64,000 bases of DNA, taken from the NCBI RefSeq assembly GCF_046630445.1, contig NC_092333.1:187467001-187531000 (forward strand), in the 5' to 3' direction. This stretch comes from Rutidosis leptorrhynchoides. Its lineage: Eukaryota > Streptophyta > Magnoliopsida > Asterales > Asteraceae. The stretch's first letter is position 1. Each line of letters begins with the position of its first letter. Positions 11,896 through 22,990 of the stretch are shown piece by piece. The notes below the pieces were generated by a model. It was not told the origin of the DNA. It ran no database searches and saw only the letters and a list, made by a program, of their open reading frames with translations. The translations under genes and the position numbers were made by a program.

Positions 11896-12502
11896 CATAA
11901 CAGTCCATCAGTCATAAATATAAAGTGCGAGTGTCCTCGTCAAATTATTCTTATATCTGAAGTCAAATATTCCAACTAATTGGGGACTTAAACTATAATT
12001 ACACCAATTTTCCTTGTATATAATTCACCCAGTTTTAATAAGTCCATTGACTATTAATCCATTCCCGTGCCTGGTTAAATGAACGATTATTAGTACTTAT
12101 AAATATCCCACCCATCGTATCCGATCGAGTGTATGTGGTTATTTATAGGTACGTCCAATTGTAAATCTTTATATTAAATTAACGAACTATCATTCAATTA
12201 AACAAATATAAAGCCCATTAATAGCCCATAGTCCAATTTCCACAAGTGTCGTTCTCTTGTCCAAACCCCAATTATGGTACAAAGCCTAATTACCCCGTCT
12301 TTAATATTTAGTCCAACATCATGATTACTTCGACTCAAATAAGCATAATAATAACTTAAATACGAGACATTAATTTAAAAAGGAGAACATAACTTACATT
12401 GAGTATTTATCGCGTAGTGTTATACGGACCGAACTTCGAGTTCAAAACCCGTAATTAACCGTTACATTAACTTAAACAAACTAATATAAAACTAAACTAA
12501 TT

Positions 12503-12503
<1 letters not shown>

Positions 12504-12571
<68 letters not shown>

Positions 12572-12580
12572 ATATATATT
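12504..12580. repeat. (AT)n microsatellite in the Athila 3' LTR
   Basis: A run of almost pure AT dinucleotides with one interruption. The matching tract in the 5' LTR lies at 27205-27290 and is longer. Confidence 0.95.
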
Positions 12581-12636
12581 ACATAGATAGAGAGTTTGAT
12601 TTTTTTGGTGTTTAAAACTCGGCAGAAGCTCGTTGC

Positions 12637-12646
12637 ATTTATAGGA
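12637..12646 (-). promoter_or_regulatory. TATA box of the Athila 3' LTR
   Basis: Minus-strand TCCTATAAAT. It lies just downstream (minus direction) of two GC-rich near-palindromes at 12665-12680 and 12697-12712. The identical arrangement is in the 5' LTR at 27351-27360. Confidence 0.65.
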
Positions 12647-12664
12647 CATTTCTGATTTTGGCTG

Positions 12665-12712
12665 CTCCGCGAATGCGGAGGTTTAAGCCTTCATAACTCC
12701 GCGAGTGTGGAG
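12665..12712. repeat. Two GC-rich near-palindromes upstream of the Athila LTR TATA box
   Basis: CTCCGCGAATGCGGAG (12665-12680) and CTCCGCGAGTGTGGAG (12697-12712) are each nearly self-complementary and stand out from the AT-rich LTR. The 5' LTR holds the pair at 27379-27394 and 27411-27426. Confidence 0.85.
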
Positions 12713-13182
12713 TTCCCTGGGCCAGCTCACCAATTTTTGGCCATTTGCTTGTCGACGTTTTATTTAAATATATATAATATATAAATAATTTATATAATTA
12801 TTTAAATATTATATTATATTCTTGTGCATAGTTGACTCATAATTTTTAGTCCGTTGCGTCGGGCGTTGATAGTTGGCTCAGGTCCCGGTTCCGGATTTTC
12901 GAACGTCCTTTCGTATAATTTAATATCTTGTACTTTGCGTTCCGCAACTTGTACTCTTGTCATTTTTAGACGTTTCTTATCAATAAATTGAACCACTTGG
13001 ATTGTATCTTGTACATTTGAGCTTTTTGGACGGTTTTGTCTTCGAATCTTCGTTTTCACCTTTTGTCTTCGCACTTATTTAATATAAACGAATATTACTT
13101 GAAAATTGAACAATTGCAACTGAAAACTTTACATATCGGAAGGATATTGCTACTAAATATATGTTCATTTAGAGCACTATCA

Positions 13183-15309
13183 AATATCCCCACATTTGAA
13201 TGTTGCTTGTCCTCAAGCAATACAGAACTTGAAATTAAATCACACGAATCACTTCTTTATTCTTCACACTTTATACATCGGTGATTTTGATACGGCGGTA
13301 TAAACAATGATAGTAACGATGTGGTTTACAGTCCCACATGACTATAAAAATTTATATCCTTTAAGGAAATTGGATCTTTATGAAAACAATTGATCTTTTG
13401 AAAATTAAATCTAGCTTTTACCCTAGATAAGTTTTCCAGAATAACCCTTCACCGATGTTTGCAAATTCTTTTTGTGGGTTTGATGGGTTTTAGATTTGAA
13501 AATTTTAGCTCAAAACTTGTGGTTTTGTGTCACCCACTTGCTAACCTTGTATTGGGAAAGCAACATGTCCAGTATACTTGCTCCGTATATTACCTTTTGA
13601 TAAACTACCGTCCGGTTGTAAAGGAAAGCATTGAACAAGCAATTGTTAAGGCAATGTCCCCTGACATGCTTTTAATTATGGTCTATAACGTGTCGGACGC
13701 AATTACTATCCTTGGTAGGAGCAATAGTAAAGCTCACCCTTATAATTTTTCGGTCTGGCACAAGGTCCTGTCTTTGACCATGCTATGCAACCACCGTTCT
13801 TACGGTTGACACACGATTTGGTTCAGGTGACCTAATGAATTCCAGGTGAATTCCTAGGATTTTACGTTCAATGGTAATGAACGCATTGAAAATGGGTTTT
13901 CAGAAAACAAATCGGTTTGTAATTTTGATCAAAATATTTTCTCGTTCAAGCTCGAGTTTAGATATCATCGAATTCCATGAGTTTGTAATTCTCAATCTTT
14001 AAGATCAATCTCTAGGATTGAGTAATATCAGGCTTAAAAGCTGATTTTTGATCTTTAAAGAGATTATCCTTTCTGGAGATCTGATTCATTAGTCTTATCC
14101 AGCTAATTTGCACGGCGTCCTCCCCATTTTACAAGACAGATCCTCTCATGGTTAGGATAAATCTGACCACTTGGCGACCCTGTTTAATGCTGAGGTCCGT
14201 GGATTTCCTGCTGATTTTAGAGATGACTTTTCTAGATTTTTCGTCAACCTACAGCTGGTCTGGACGACAACTTCATGACCTAAATCAAGAAGCACGTTTC
14301 TTTTTTTGGAAGACTTTACTTCCTTTTAATGATGGAATTAATTCATCGTGTAGATCCATCTTTCTTACAGTAAATCGGGTAAAACTTTTTAGAAATTGTC
14401 TAAAACAAAAGTATCTTCAGTTATTTGTACAAAAATATGTGATATATGTTTTAAATAACTTGGTAATTTTTCCCACACTTGGCTTTTTATTTTCCTTTTT
14501 ATTGTCCTCTATTCCATTTTAAATGAATTCTAACATTTTGGTTTGTTTCTCAATTTATGTCCTTTCTGAGGTAACAATAATTTCGGTGTTAACACCTAGT
14601 TTTATCGTTCATAAATATGTATAAACATGATTTTGAGTTCATTTAATTAAAAATTTTGAAAATTTTTACTAGAATTGGGTAGTCAGTATATAAGACTAGG
14701 GCTGTTCTTTATTATCAGAGAGCACTAGATTCTAATACAACTACTGCGTTACTAGTATTTTTAATGGTAACCAAGTGTTTAAATCAAAAAAAAATTTAAA
14801 ATCCGAAAGAATTTAACCCCTTCCCACACTTAAGATCTTGCAATGCCCTCATTTGCAAGAAATCAGTAACAATTTAAATTATTGAGGGTGATTAGCGTAG
14901 AAAAATAATTAAATTTTACCAAAGTTTCCAAACATATTGGCGTTTGTTTGCTGAATGATAAATGGTGCACATCATTTGTTCATTCCGTGTTGTTGTTTCA
15001 TCACATTTGTTTTTCGTTTTGTCGTCAAAAGTACTAGCTTTTGCTGAACTTAATGCCAGTCTTTGAAAATGCGCTGTTTTACCCTGTTTTGTACAATTGA
15101 CAATATATATACAATACAAATATAAACATGCATGACAATTTTAAATGAGACTTAAAATCCCACATTCAAATCCTAAATGTGAAATATTAGTACACAATAA
15201 TAATAAAAATGATAAAAATTACATAAATATATCCAATAACATAAGTTTAAACATGAGAAAGTAGAAAGATAAAAACATAAAAATCATAAAAATAACCAAT
15301 GGAACTAAA
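13183..15309 (-). other. 3' untranslated region of the young Athila
   Basis: About 2.1 kb between the stop of the env-like ORF and the 3' LTR. No conserved protein was recognised in any frame; the open frames of 116-124 codons on the plus strand have no family signature. It ends with a G-rich tract (minus TGTGGGGATATT) directly against the LTR, the expected place of the polypurine tract. Confidence 0.7.
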
Positions 15310-17505
15310 TCAGTCTGGATAGGGGTTCCAGTTCATCTCGTCAGGTGGGTCCCATTGTTGGTTATAGTTGTCCTGATAGGCTTGGTTATAGTCATACCGG
15401 TTAAAGGGTGGTCGGATGTCGGGGTTGTGTGGCGGAAAATGAGCAGGTCGAGTAGGCACATAATTATTTGGTACCTGATATGATAGCTGGCTCATGATTT
15501 GGTGCTGATGAACTAACCAGCTATCGTGTTGGCGTCGCCTATAATCCTCGTATACTCGCTCGGAGTTCCACTGCTCATACATACTATGTCTGGCCGCGCT
15601 CGTCATTGCTTCCTCATCTATACGAACGTGGACGTCAAGAATAGCATCTCGAATGACATCCCTAATGTCTTCCACTTCCTCTATTTCTTCGTCTGAACCC
15701 CTTTCTACCTGTGGATGATTACCTTCATAGGGTAATGCCTAGTTGCATCTACTCTTCAATACCTTAGCACCCACATAAACTCGCAATCCTATGGTCTCAT
15801 CCTGTTCTCTACAATTCTGTAATTGACCCCCTTGGTTCCTATCAACACCTAAATACTCTCCAATGAGAGTAACAAAAATACCTCCTCCTATTATACTCCC
15901 GTCCTGCATTCCTTCTACCATTTTAGATAAATAAAAACCAACACAGTAAGGGATATTAACAAAGCTTCTCGGGTCTCGAATATACTTAAGGTAAAATAAA
16001 TCATGTAAGGTCATTTTCTCCTTATTGTGACCTATCTGTGTAATCGAGTTGGCCAAAAATCTATGAATTACACGAAGCTCGGCTTTGTTAATATGTAAGT
16101 AGGAGTGTTTTCCTCCCAGTGTAAAAACATTATAGTTTGACATACGCCTCCAAACGGCGTTCGCGTCAAAGTTCCTATCTACCCTTTCACCACGATAAAT
16201 CAAACTCATACAATCGGGTAGTAGCAATTCACTAGGAGTGTAAATCTGTAATGCCCTGGCCATGTCCATCATGGACATTCTGTACATCCTACCGCCAAGG
16301 ATAAATCTAAGAAAACTTCTATCATCTAACCTATCTACATCTACATTTAACGCTATAGTACTCATCAACTCAACACACCATTCCTTATATACAGGTCTAC
16401 GAATGGTGAAAAGACGTTCCCAATCTTTAAAGAAGAACTGCCATACCTTTGAATCATTTGCTGTCTAACACGGTCAGCCAGATGGACCGTTTCTAAAGGA
16501 TTCCAATAATTACCCTCGACACCTCTACCTCTTTTGTTACCAATTTACATTTATTACTTTGATATGCCGGGTAATCTCTCCATCGTCTATCGAATCTCAG
16601 ATTAGGATGTAACGTGTGTTCCGGAATTGTTGGGTATTCGACAGGCGGATGCGGGGGAAATACTGTGAATTCATTAAGTAACTGTAGCGGATCATAATAA
16701 GGTACGTGCTGATCAGGCTGATGTTGTGGTTCCTGTTGTGGTTGTTGTTCAGGTTCATATTGCATTTCTGGTTCTGGTTTTGGAGCTGGAGCAGGCTGTC
16801 TAGATGATGATGATCCTGAACCTCCAGTATCGGCTTTCTGCAAAACACATTAAACATAAAATTTGTGCATCCAAATATGCATTAGTGTTAGCAAAATAAC
16901 AACTTAAAACAATCACAATAACATGTTAAATCAAAATTAAACTTATACACATTTTCACAATTTTTCACAATTCTACACTTTTCCAAATAAGCACATATGA
17001 AAATGTATACAAAGTTCATAAGCATTTAACTCAAATAACAAGTCAAAATAGTCATTACTAACAATTAAACAAGTCTCAATTGGCAATTATATCAAATTAA
17101 TCAAGTTCATGAATTTTGTACCTAAAAATCCACTTTAATCTTTAAAAATCATGTTTAGGATCAATGTTTGGATCATTTAACTACCTAAACATGTTACACT
17201 ACTCAATTTAGCAATAATTCATGACAAAAATCGGCCATAACCTGTTTATATCAAAAAGCCCCAAATTGCTCAAGAACACAAACCCTAGATTTCTAAAAAT
17301 TTTAAAGTTTTTAGCTTCAAATCATGTTAAATAGCATCAATCTAGGTTATACATGCATAAAATACTAACAATTTAACACTAATTACACTAAAAATTAACA
17401 AAATTGCATTATGTAAAATATTGGTAATTATCACAAAAACTAGGAATTTATAGAGTTTAAAGGTGTAATTTTTACCTTTTTGCTGAAGAATGAGAATCTA
17501 GGCAT
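15310..17505 (-). pseudogene. Athila env-like ORF (ATHILA ORF-1 family), apparently with one intron
   Basis: This ORF lies between pol and the 3' LTR, the place of the Athila env-like or ORF-1 protein. Its function is unknown; homology to viral envelope is positional only, and I see no clear signal peptide. Exon 1 (17476-17505) encodes MPRFSFFSKK and ends AAG|GTAAAA. Exon 2 starts after TTTTGCAG at 16838 with a Ser/Pro/Gln/Glu-rich stretch, then NPLETVHLADR, then the conserved block SFLRFILGGRMYRMSMMDMA (about 16265-16330). Two frameshifts (about 16530 and 16430) and one TAG (about 15740) interrupt it; the frame continues past the TAG to 15310 with a tail rich in Tyr, Asn, Pro and Gln. Confidence 0.85.
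16838..17475 (-). other. Candidate 638-nt intron in the env-like ORF
   Basis: The minus strand reads AAAAAG|GTAAAAATT at the donor and TGTGTTTTGCAG|AAAGCC at the acceptor. Both exons are in phase 0, so splicing joins a 10-codon exon to the long ORF without a shift. The interval is AT-rich, full of stops and free of coding signal. Splicing of env-like transcripts is known for some plant retroelements; here it is predicted from sequence only. Confidence 0.65.
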
Positions 17506-17643
17506 GATTAGAACAAAAAATTTGACGAACTACGGTGAATTTTGGTGAATTTTAGAGGTGATTTGGGAGTATTTTCGTATATGTGTGTGTGTTTATGGAG
17601 AAGACAGAACAGGCGACTGCCTTGTATCAGGCCTGATTTTTGC

Positions 17644-17694
17644 CTCCATGCGATCGCATGGAGGTATAATGAGAATCCCATGCGATCGCATGGG
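17644..17694. repeat. Two perfect palindromes upstream of the env-like ORF
   Basis: CTCCATGCGATCGCATGGAG (17644-17663) is a perfect 20-bp palindrome and CCCATGCGATCGCATGGG (17677-17694) a perfect 18-bp one. They lie about 140 bases upstream of the env-like start codon. The bases after the first, in minus direction (GGCAAAAATCAG), resemble GCCAAAATCAG found between the palindromes and the TATA box in the LTR. Confidence 0.9.
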
Positions 17695-17705
17695 TGTCCG
17701 GCTAC

Positions 17706-18614
17706 AGTACTTTAAGCTTTTTTTTTTTATTTTATAAAACCTTATACTTAATAAAACATAAAATTAATAAAATTTTAAAAATTTGTTTCTTTTTAGGATA
17801 AGGGCGTTTTAGATCGTTGTCCTAGTCCGTCCTTCGACAAAATTTTAAAATTTGTCAATTTAAAGAGCGATTTTAAAAGTAAAGATTTTTGAGTTTTTTA
17901 ATGTTTTTGGCATACTTTAATTCAATAAGATTAAAAATAATGATAATAAAAGTTCTCGTCCCTCCCTCGGGTAAAGTAATTTCGGTTCAATGACCTAGTC
18001 TTCAACTCACGACGAATTTTAAAAATCAAAATTTTAATTTAACGAAATAAAGTAATTTTTTTTTTTAAATTCACACCAAACTTAAATTCAAAATGCATAA
18101 AATTAAAAATTCATATTAAAAATTCACACCAAACTTAAATTATATTTTTATTTTTATACATACAAACTTATATTAAAAATATTAATTTTTCAAATATTTA
18201 CAATTTTAAATATATATTAATTTTAACAAGTTTACAATATTATTTTAATATTAAATTTAAAAACAAAATAAAAATAAAATTAAAAATCTTTTTGGCTTTT
18301 ATCCCACTTTAATCAATCAAATATTATCAAAAATATGCGCCCCTCTTTTCGGTAAAGTAATTTCGGTTCAATAACCTAATTTAACTCATGACGAATTTTT
18401 GAAATATTTTGGGTTGATTGATTAAAGATATTTATACCTTAAGAATAAACGTTAAATTTCGCAGTGATGTAATAAATTTTTGAATGATAACAATAATTTC
18501 GGTCGCAAGACCTAATTTTATCGAATACCAATTTAATACTTTATAGCGAACAAATTAGGGTTTATTATCAAAAGGTTAAAAATTAAAATAAAAAATGAAA
18601 ACTGTACAAACTTA
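17706..18614 (-). other. AT-rich spacer between small ORF and env-like ORF
   Basis: Very AT-rich and without an ORF. It contains paired degenerate segments with TAAAGTAATTTCGGTTCAAT at 17971-17990 and 18353-18372, each followed by similar sequence, so it is an internal duplication of roughly 380-bp period. Confidence 0.6.
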
Positions 18615-18619
18615 CCTGT
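18615..18619 (-). promoter_or_regulatory. Consensus 5' splice site
   Basis: Minus strand CAG|GTAAGT with the cut after 18616. It could serve as donor for a subgenomic transcript carrying the env-like ORF, an alternative to the donor at 17475. Confidence 0.4.
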
Positions 18620-18631
18620 GAAATAGATTTC

Positions 18632-19048
18632 TTAGTGATATGCTCTAGCCCACTCATAAGATAGTCGGACTAATTGGTTTTCCATGGCTACATAGGCGTA
18701 ACCTCGAGCATTTAACGTTTTTTCTTCTAAACATATGAACGGTCCGTCTCTGCATAAAGTAACAAATTTGGTGTTTGAATAGGTTTGATTATTTGAACAT
18801 TTAACTTCGTGTGATCATTTTCCGCATTTGTGACATTTTTCAAGGTGTCGTGCTCTTCTTTTCGCAGCGGATTTTGATTTTCCTTTACCAAATTGTAACT
18901 TATTATCTTCGCATCTGGATTCTTTTCTTACTCCGTCCAATTTACCTCTTATTAATGATACCAATTCACTTGGAAGTGTGTCATTATTACGTTTAGTGAT
19001 CAAAGCGTGTAGCATTAGACCATGGTTTATTTCACAGGAAGTCTTCAT
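18632..19048 (-). CDS. Small Athila ORF with zinc-knuckle-like motif (138 codons, one TGA)
   Basis: The frame runs from the ATG at 19048 (MKTSCEINHGLMLHALITK) to a TAA at 18632, with a single TGA at about 18816. It contains a basic stretch (GKGKSKSAAKRRARHLE) followed by CHKCGK, the TGA, then SHEVKC: a C-x2-C-x4-H-x3-C arrangement, one residue shorter than a retroviral CCHC knuckle. The TGA stands where a knuckle usually has an aromatic residue. The rest (CRDGPFICLEEKTLNARGYA) matches no family I know. It lies 172 bases after the integrase stop on the same strand; CAG|GTAAGT, a perfect splice donor, follows its stop by about 15 bases. A nucleic-acid-binding accessory role is only a guess. Confidence 0.6.
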
Positions 19049-19220
19049 TTCGAAAAACCTAAAAAAAATAAAAATTCAGAATGGGGGGAGAAGACTAGTT
19101 CTTTAGGGTCTGCTAGGGAAAGACCATTCGGGTTCCATTTTCGAGAACTACACGAAAACAGAAAATCTAACTCTAACAGAAATACATATTATCCTTTAAA
19201 AGACTTGATTCTCCTCACAC

Positions 19221-20537
19221 TTAGTTAGCCGTGGTGTCGAAATTGTGATTAACTTCGTTGTCAACTTCCATCGGACTATCTATGTAATGTTTAACTCTGT
19301 GACCATTAACCTTAAATTCAATCCCATTTGAATTTATCAATTCTACTGTTCCGTATGGAAAAACTCTTTTGACTATGAATGGTCCAGACCATCTTGATTT
19401 CAATTTTCCAGGAAATAGCTTGAATCGTGAATTGAAAAGAAGAACTCTGTCTCCTTCTTTAAATTCTTTTGAACTTCTGATTCTTTTATCATGCCATTTC
19501 TTCGTTCTTTCTTTATAGATTAACGAATTTTCATATGCTTCTTGTCTTAATTCTTCTAATTCATTTAGTTGACTTAATCGTAGACGTCCGGCTTCATGTA
19601 AATCAAGATTACATGTCTTCAAAGCCCAAATTGCTTTGTGTTCAATTTCTACTGGAAGATGACATGCTTTTCCGTAAACTAGTTTAAAAGGTGTGGTTCC
19701 AATTAGAGTTTTATAGGCTGTTCTAAAAGCCCAGAGTGCATCCTCCAATTTAATGGACCATTCCTTCGGATTTGATCCTACGGTTTTCTCTAGAATATGT
19801 TTTAAAGCTCGGTTGGTATTTTCAACTTGTCTACTTGTCTGTGGATGATATGCGGTGGAGATTTTATGAGTTACTCCATATCTTTTAAGAACTTTCTCAA
19901 GTTGATTATTATAGAAATGAGTACCCCGATCACTTATTAAAGCTTTCGGTGTTCCAAACCTTGCAAAAAGACGTTTTAAAAAGTTGACTACAACTCGTGC
20001 ATCATTAGTCGGGAGAGCTTGTGCTTCCGCCCATTTAGATACATAATCAATGGCTACGAGAATATAGAGATTATTATGAGATTTTGGAAATGGACCCATA
20101 AAGTCAATACCCCAAATGTCAAATACTTCACATACTTGAATGACATTTTGTGGCATTTCATTACGTTGACTTATTTTTCCGGCCCTTTGACAAGCATCAC
20201 AGGATTTGCAAATAAGGTGTGCGTCTTTGTAAATTGTAGGCCAATAGAATCCAGCATCGTAAACTTTTCTTGCTGTTAGTTGAGGCCCATAATGCCCTCC
20301 TGTTGGTCCTGTGTGACAATGGTTTAAGATTTTACTAGCTTCATCTCCGAATACATATCGGCGTATTATTCCATCTGGACAACTTTTAAACAAATGTGGA
20401 TCTTCCCAGAAATAGTGTTTTATATCACTAAAGAATTTCTTTCGTTTTTGGTACGATAATCCTTTTTCAAGGAATCCACATACTAAGTAGTTTGCATAGT
20501 CTGCAAACCATGGAATTTCATTATAATCTATCTTCAA
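19221..20537 (-). pseudogene. Athila pol: integrase domain
   Basis: An uninterrupted 438-codon stretch at the 3' end of pol. It holds the zinc-binding HHCC region ([12 protein letters not shown], then [11 protein letters not shown]), the catalytic DDE core (Asp in GIDFMGPFP, Asp in LISDRGTHF, Glu in [14 protein letters not shown]) and a C-terminal GPF-type module ([18 protein letters not shown]). Integrase would insert the cDNA in the nucleus. There is no chromodomain, as expected for Athila. The protein ends [10 protein letters not shown] at 19221. It belongs to the same frame as the reverse transcriptase, separated by a TGA at about 20786, so it would not be made from the present copy. Confidence 0.95.
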
Positions 20538-22241
20538 TAGATATTCATCAGGAAAGTTGTCTTGTATGGCCGATTCATTTAGAACTTCTAATTCTGGATT
20601 TTCAAGATGATAAAGATGATTAGCGGTGAGATTTTCTGCTCCTCTTTTATCTCGGATTTCAATATCAAACTCATGTAAGAGTAAGATCCAACGGATTAAT
20701 CGTGGTTTGGCATCTTGTTTCGAAAATAGGTATCTAAGAGCAGAATGGTCGGTATAGACTACCGTTTTAGCTAGAACGAGATATGATCAAAATTTGTCAA
20801 AAGCAAAGACAATAGCAAGGAGTTCTTTTTCAGTAGTTGTGTAATTTTTTTGTGCTCCTTGTAACGTCTTACTAGCATAATATATAGGTTGAAATCGTTT
20901 TTCAATCCTTTGTCCTAAAACGGCTCCAATTGCAAAATCACTTGCATCGCACATAAGTTCAAATGGTAGATTCCAATTTGGAGTTATCATAATCGGCGCA
21001 TTAGTGAGTTTTTCTTTAAGAATATTAAAAGATTTGATACATTCATCTGAAAAGATGAATGGAGCATCCTTTTCTAGGAGTTTATTCATAGGAGTGGCAA
21101 TTTTAGAAAAATCTTTTATGAAACATCGGTAAAAACCGGCATGCCCTAGAAAACTCCTAACTCCTCTAACATTGGTGGGATGTGGAAGTTTAGCAATTAC
21201 ATCTACTTTAGCTCTATCCACTTCAATTCCTTCCTTTGAAATTTTATGTCCAAGAACGATGCCTTCTTTAACCATGAAATGGCATTTCTCCCAATTAAGA
21301 ACTAGATTTGATTGTTCACATCTAATAAGCATTCGTTCAAGATTAACTAGACATGATTCAAATGTATCACTGAAGACTGAAAAGTCATCCATGAAAACTT
21401 CCATGCATTCTTCTATCATGTCGTGAAAAATCGCCATCATGCACCTTTGAAAGGTTGCAGGGGCGTTGCAAAGTCCAAATGGCATGCGTTTGTAAGCGAA
21501 AGTACCATAAGGGCACATGAACGTGGTTTTTTCTAGGTCCTCGGGTGCTATTGGAATTTGAAAATATCCGGAAAAACCATCAAGAAAACAATAGTAACTA
21601 TTTCCGGCTAATCTTTCCAACATTTGATCAATGAAAGGTAAGGGAAAGTGATCTTTTCTGGTGGCGTCATTTAATTTTCTATTATCAATACATACACGCC
21701 ATACTGTTACAGTCCTAGTTGGAATAAGCTCATTTTTCTCATTTGTGATGACAGTCATGCCACCCTTCTTAGGCACGCATTGAACTGGGCTTACCCATGG
21801 AATATCAGAAATTGGATAAATTAAACCTGCATCTAGCAGTTTAATAATTTCTTTCTTAACAACATCTTGCATATTAGGATTTAGTCTTCGTTGGCGTTGC
21901 ACATACGTTTTATGACCTTCTTCCATAAGGATTTTATGTGTGCAATACGAAGGACTTATTCCTTTAATATCATGAATCTTCCATGCAATAGCTGGTTTAT
22001 GAGCTTTTAACACAGAAATGAGTTGAGATTTCTCATTTTCAGTAAGAGAAGACGATATTATTACAGGTGATTCAGATTCACCATGTAAATAAGCGTATTC
22101 CAAATGGTTTGGAAGTGGCTTTAACTCTAATTTTGGTGGTTCTTCTATCGATGATTTATATCGATATCTGTCTTCTTCTTTTAGCATTTGAATTTCTTCT
22201 GTTGTTGGTTCATATCCATTAGCCATAAGTGTAGCTAACAT
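20538..22241 (-). pseudogene. Athila pol: reverse transcriptase and RNase H
   Basis: The long open part (20787-22241) contains the RT core: IPWVSPVQCVPKKGG, VCIDNRKLNDATRKDHFPLP, FLDGFSGYFQIPI, MPFGLCNAPATFQRCM and the catalytic motif VFMDDFSVF (about 21380-21400). RNase H follows with MCDASDFAIGAVLGQR and YTTTEKELLAIVFA. A TGA at about 20786 cuts RNase H; the frame continues beyond it with [11 protein letters not shown]. The enzyme would copy the element RNA in the particle. Motifs are intact apart from the stop, so the copy died recently by point mutation. An upstream TGA at 22286 separates it from protease. Confidence 0.95.
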
Positions 22242-22286
22242 TTCAGTTTCATCAATTGGTTCAGTTCCTTCTCCTAAAGAACATTC

Positions 22287-22990
22287 TCATGTTCCTTGTA
22301 ATTCTGGAAATTCTTCTAACAATTTTGCATGTGATTCTATAGTTTGAATATAATAACATGTATCATCTGCAGATTGCGGTTGTTGCATTGATCTATCAAC
22401 AGAAAAGGTAACACTCTCGTCCTCTATACTTAGGGTCAGTTTCTTACCGAACACGTCTATCATTGCTTTAGCCGTGTTTAAAAATGGTCTTCCTAATATG
22501 AGAGGAACTTGAGAGTCTTCTTCCATGTCCAGAACAACAAAATCTACTGGAAATACTAAATTACCAACTTTAACTAGCATGTTCTCCATTATCCCTCTAG
22601 GATATTTTACTGATCTATCGGCTAGTTGTATGCTTATTCGTGTTGGTTTCAATTCTCTAAGGTCTAGTTTAGTGTATAGTTAATACGGCATTAAATTTAT
22701 ACTAGCACCTAAGTCTGCCAATGCTTCTATTGAACTAAGACTACCCAGAAAACATGGAATTGTGAAACTTCCTGGATCAGATAGTTTTTCTGGTATCTTA
22801 TTCAACAGCACTGCTGAACAATTAGCATTCATAGTAACAGCCGAGAGTTCTTCCATTTTCTTTCTATTTGAGATTAGATCTTTCAGAAATTTAGCATATC
22901 TAGGCATTCCTGAAATCACATCAATGAAAGGAAGATTAACATTTATCTGTTTAAACATATCCAAGAATTTGGATTGCTCGGCTTCAAGTC
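22287..22990 (-). pseudogene. Athila pol: aspartic protease
   Basis: The conserved gag-protease linker (FLDMFKQINVNLPFID and YAKFLKDLISNRKKM) leads to the protease signature ALADLGASINLMPY, a TAA at 22681, then the remainder of the fold ([33 protein letters not shown]). Protease would mature the polyprotein. The frame is shared with reverse transcriptase, with a TGA at 22286 between them. Confidence 0.9.

Larger units (their letters stand above)
7920..13182 (-). repeat. 3' LTR of the young Athila, split by a solo LTR
   Basis: Nearly identical to the 5' LTR at 26052-27896 once the inserted 8465-11895 and one copy of CATAA are removed (about 1,827 versus 1,845 bp). Much of the length difference may lie in the (AT)n tract. 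The minus-strand promoter lies at about 12637-12646. The polypurine-like tract on the minus strand (TGTGGGGATATT) lies at about 13183-13196. Confidence 0.93.

Noticed and set aside
13459..13809. 116-codon plus-strand frame, and 124 codons at 14148-14522
   Set aside because: They lie antisense in the Athila 3' untranslated region and show no family motif. Open frames of this length occur by chance.
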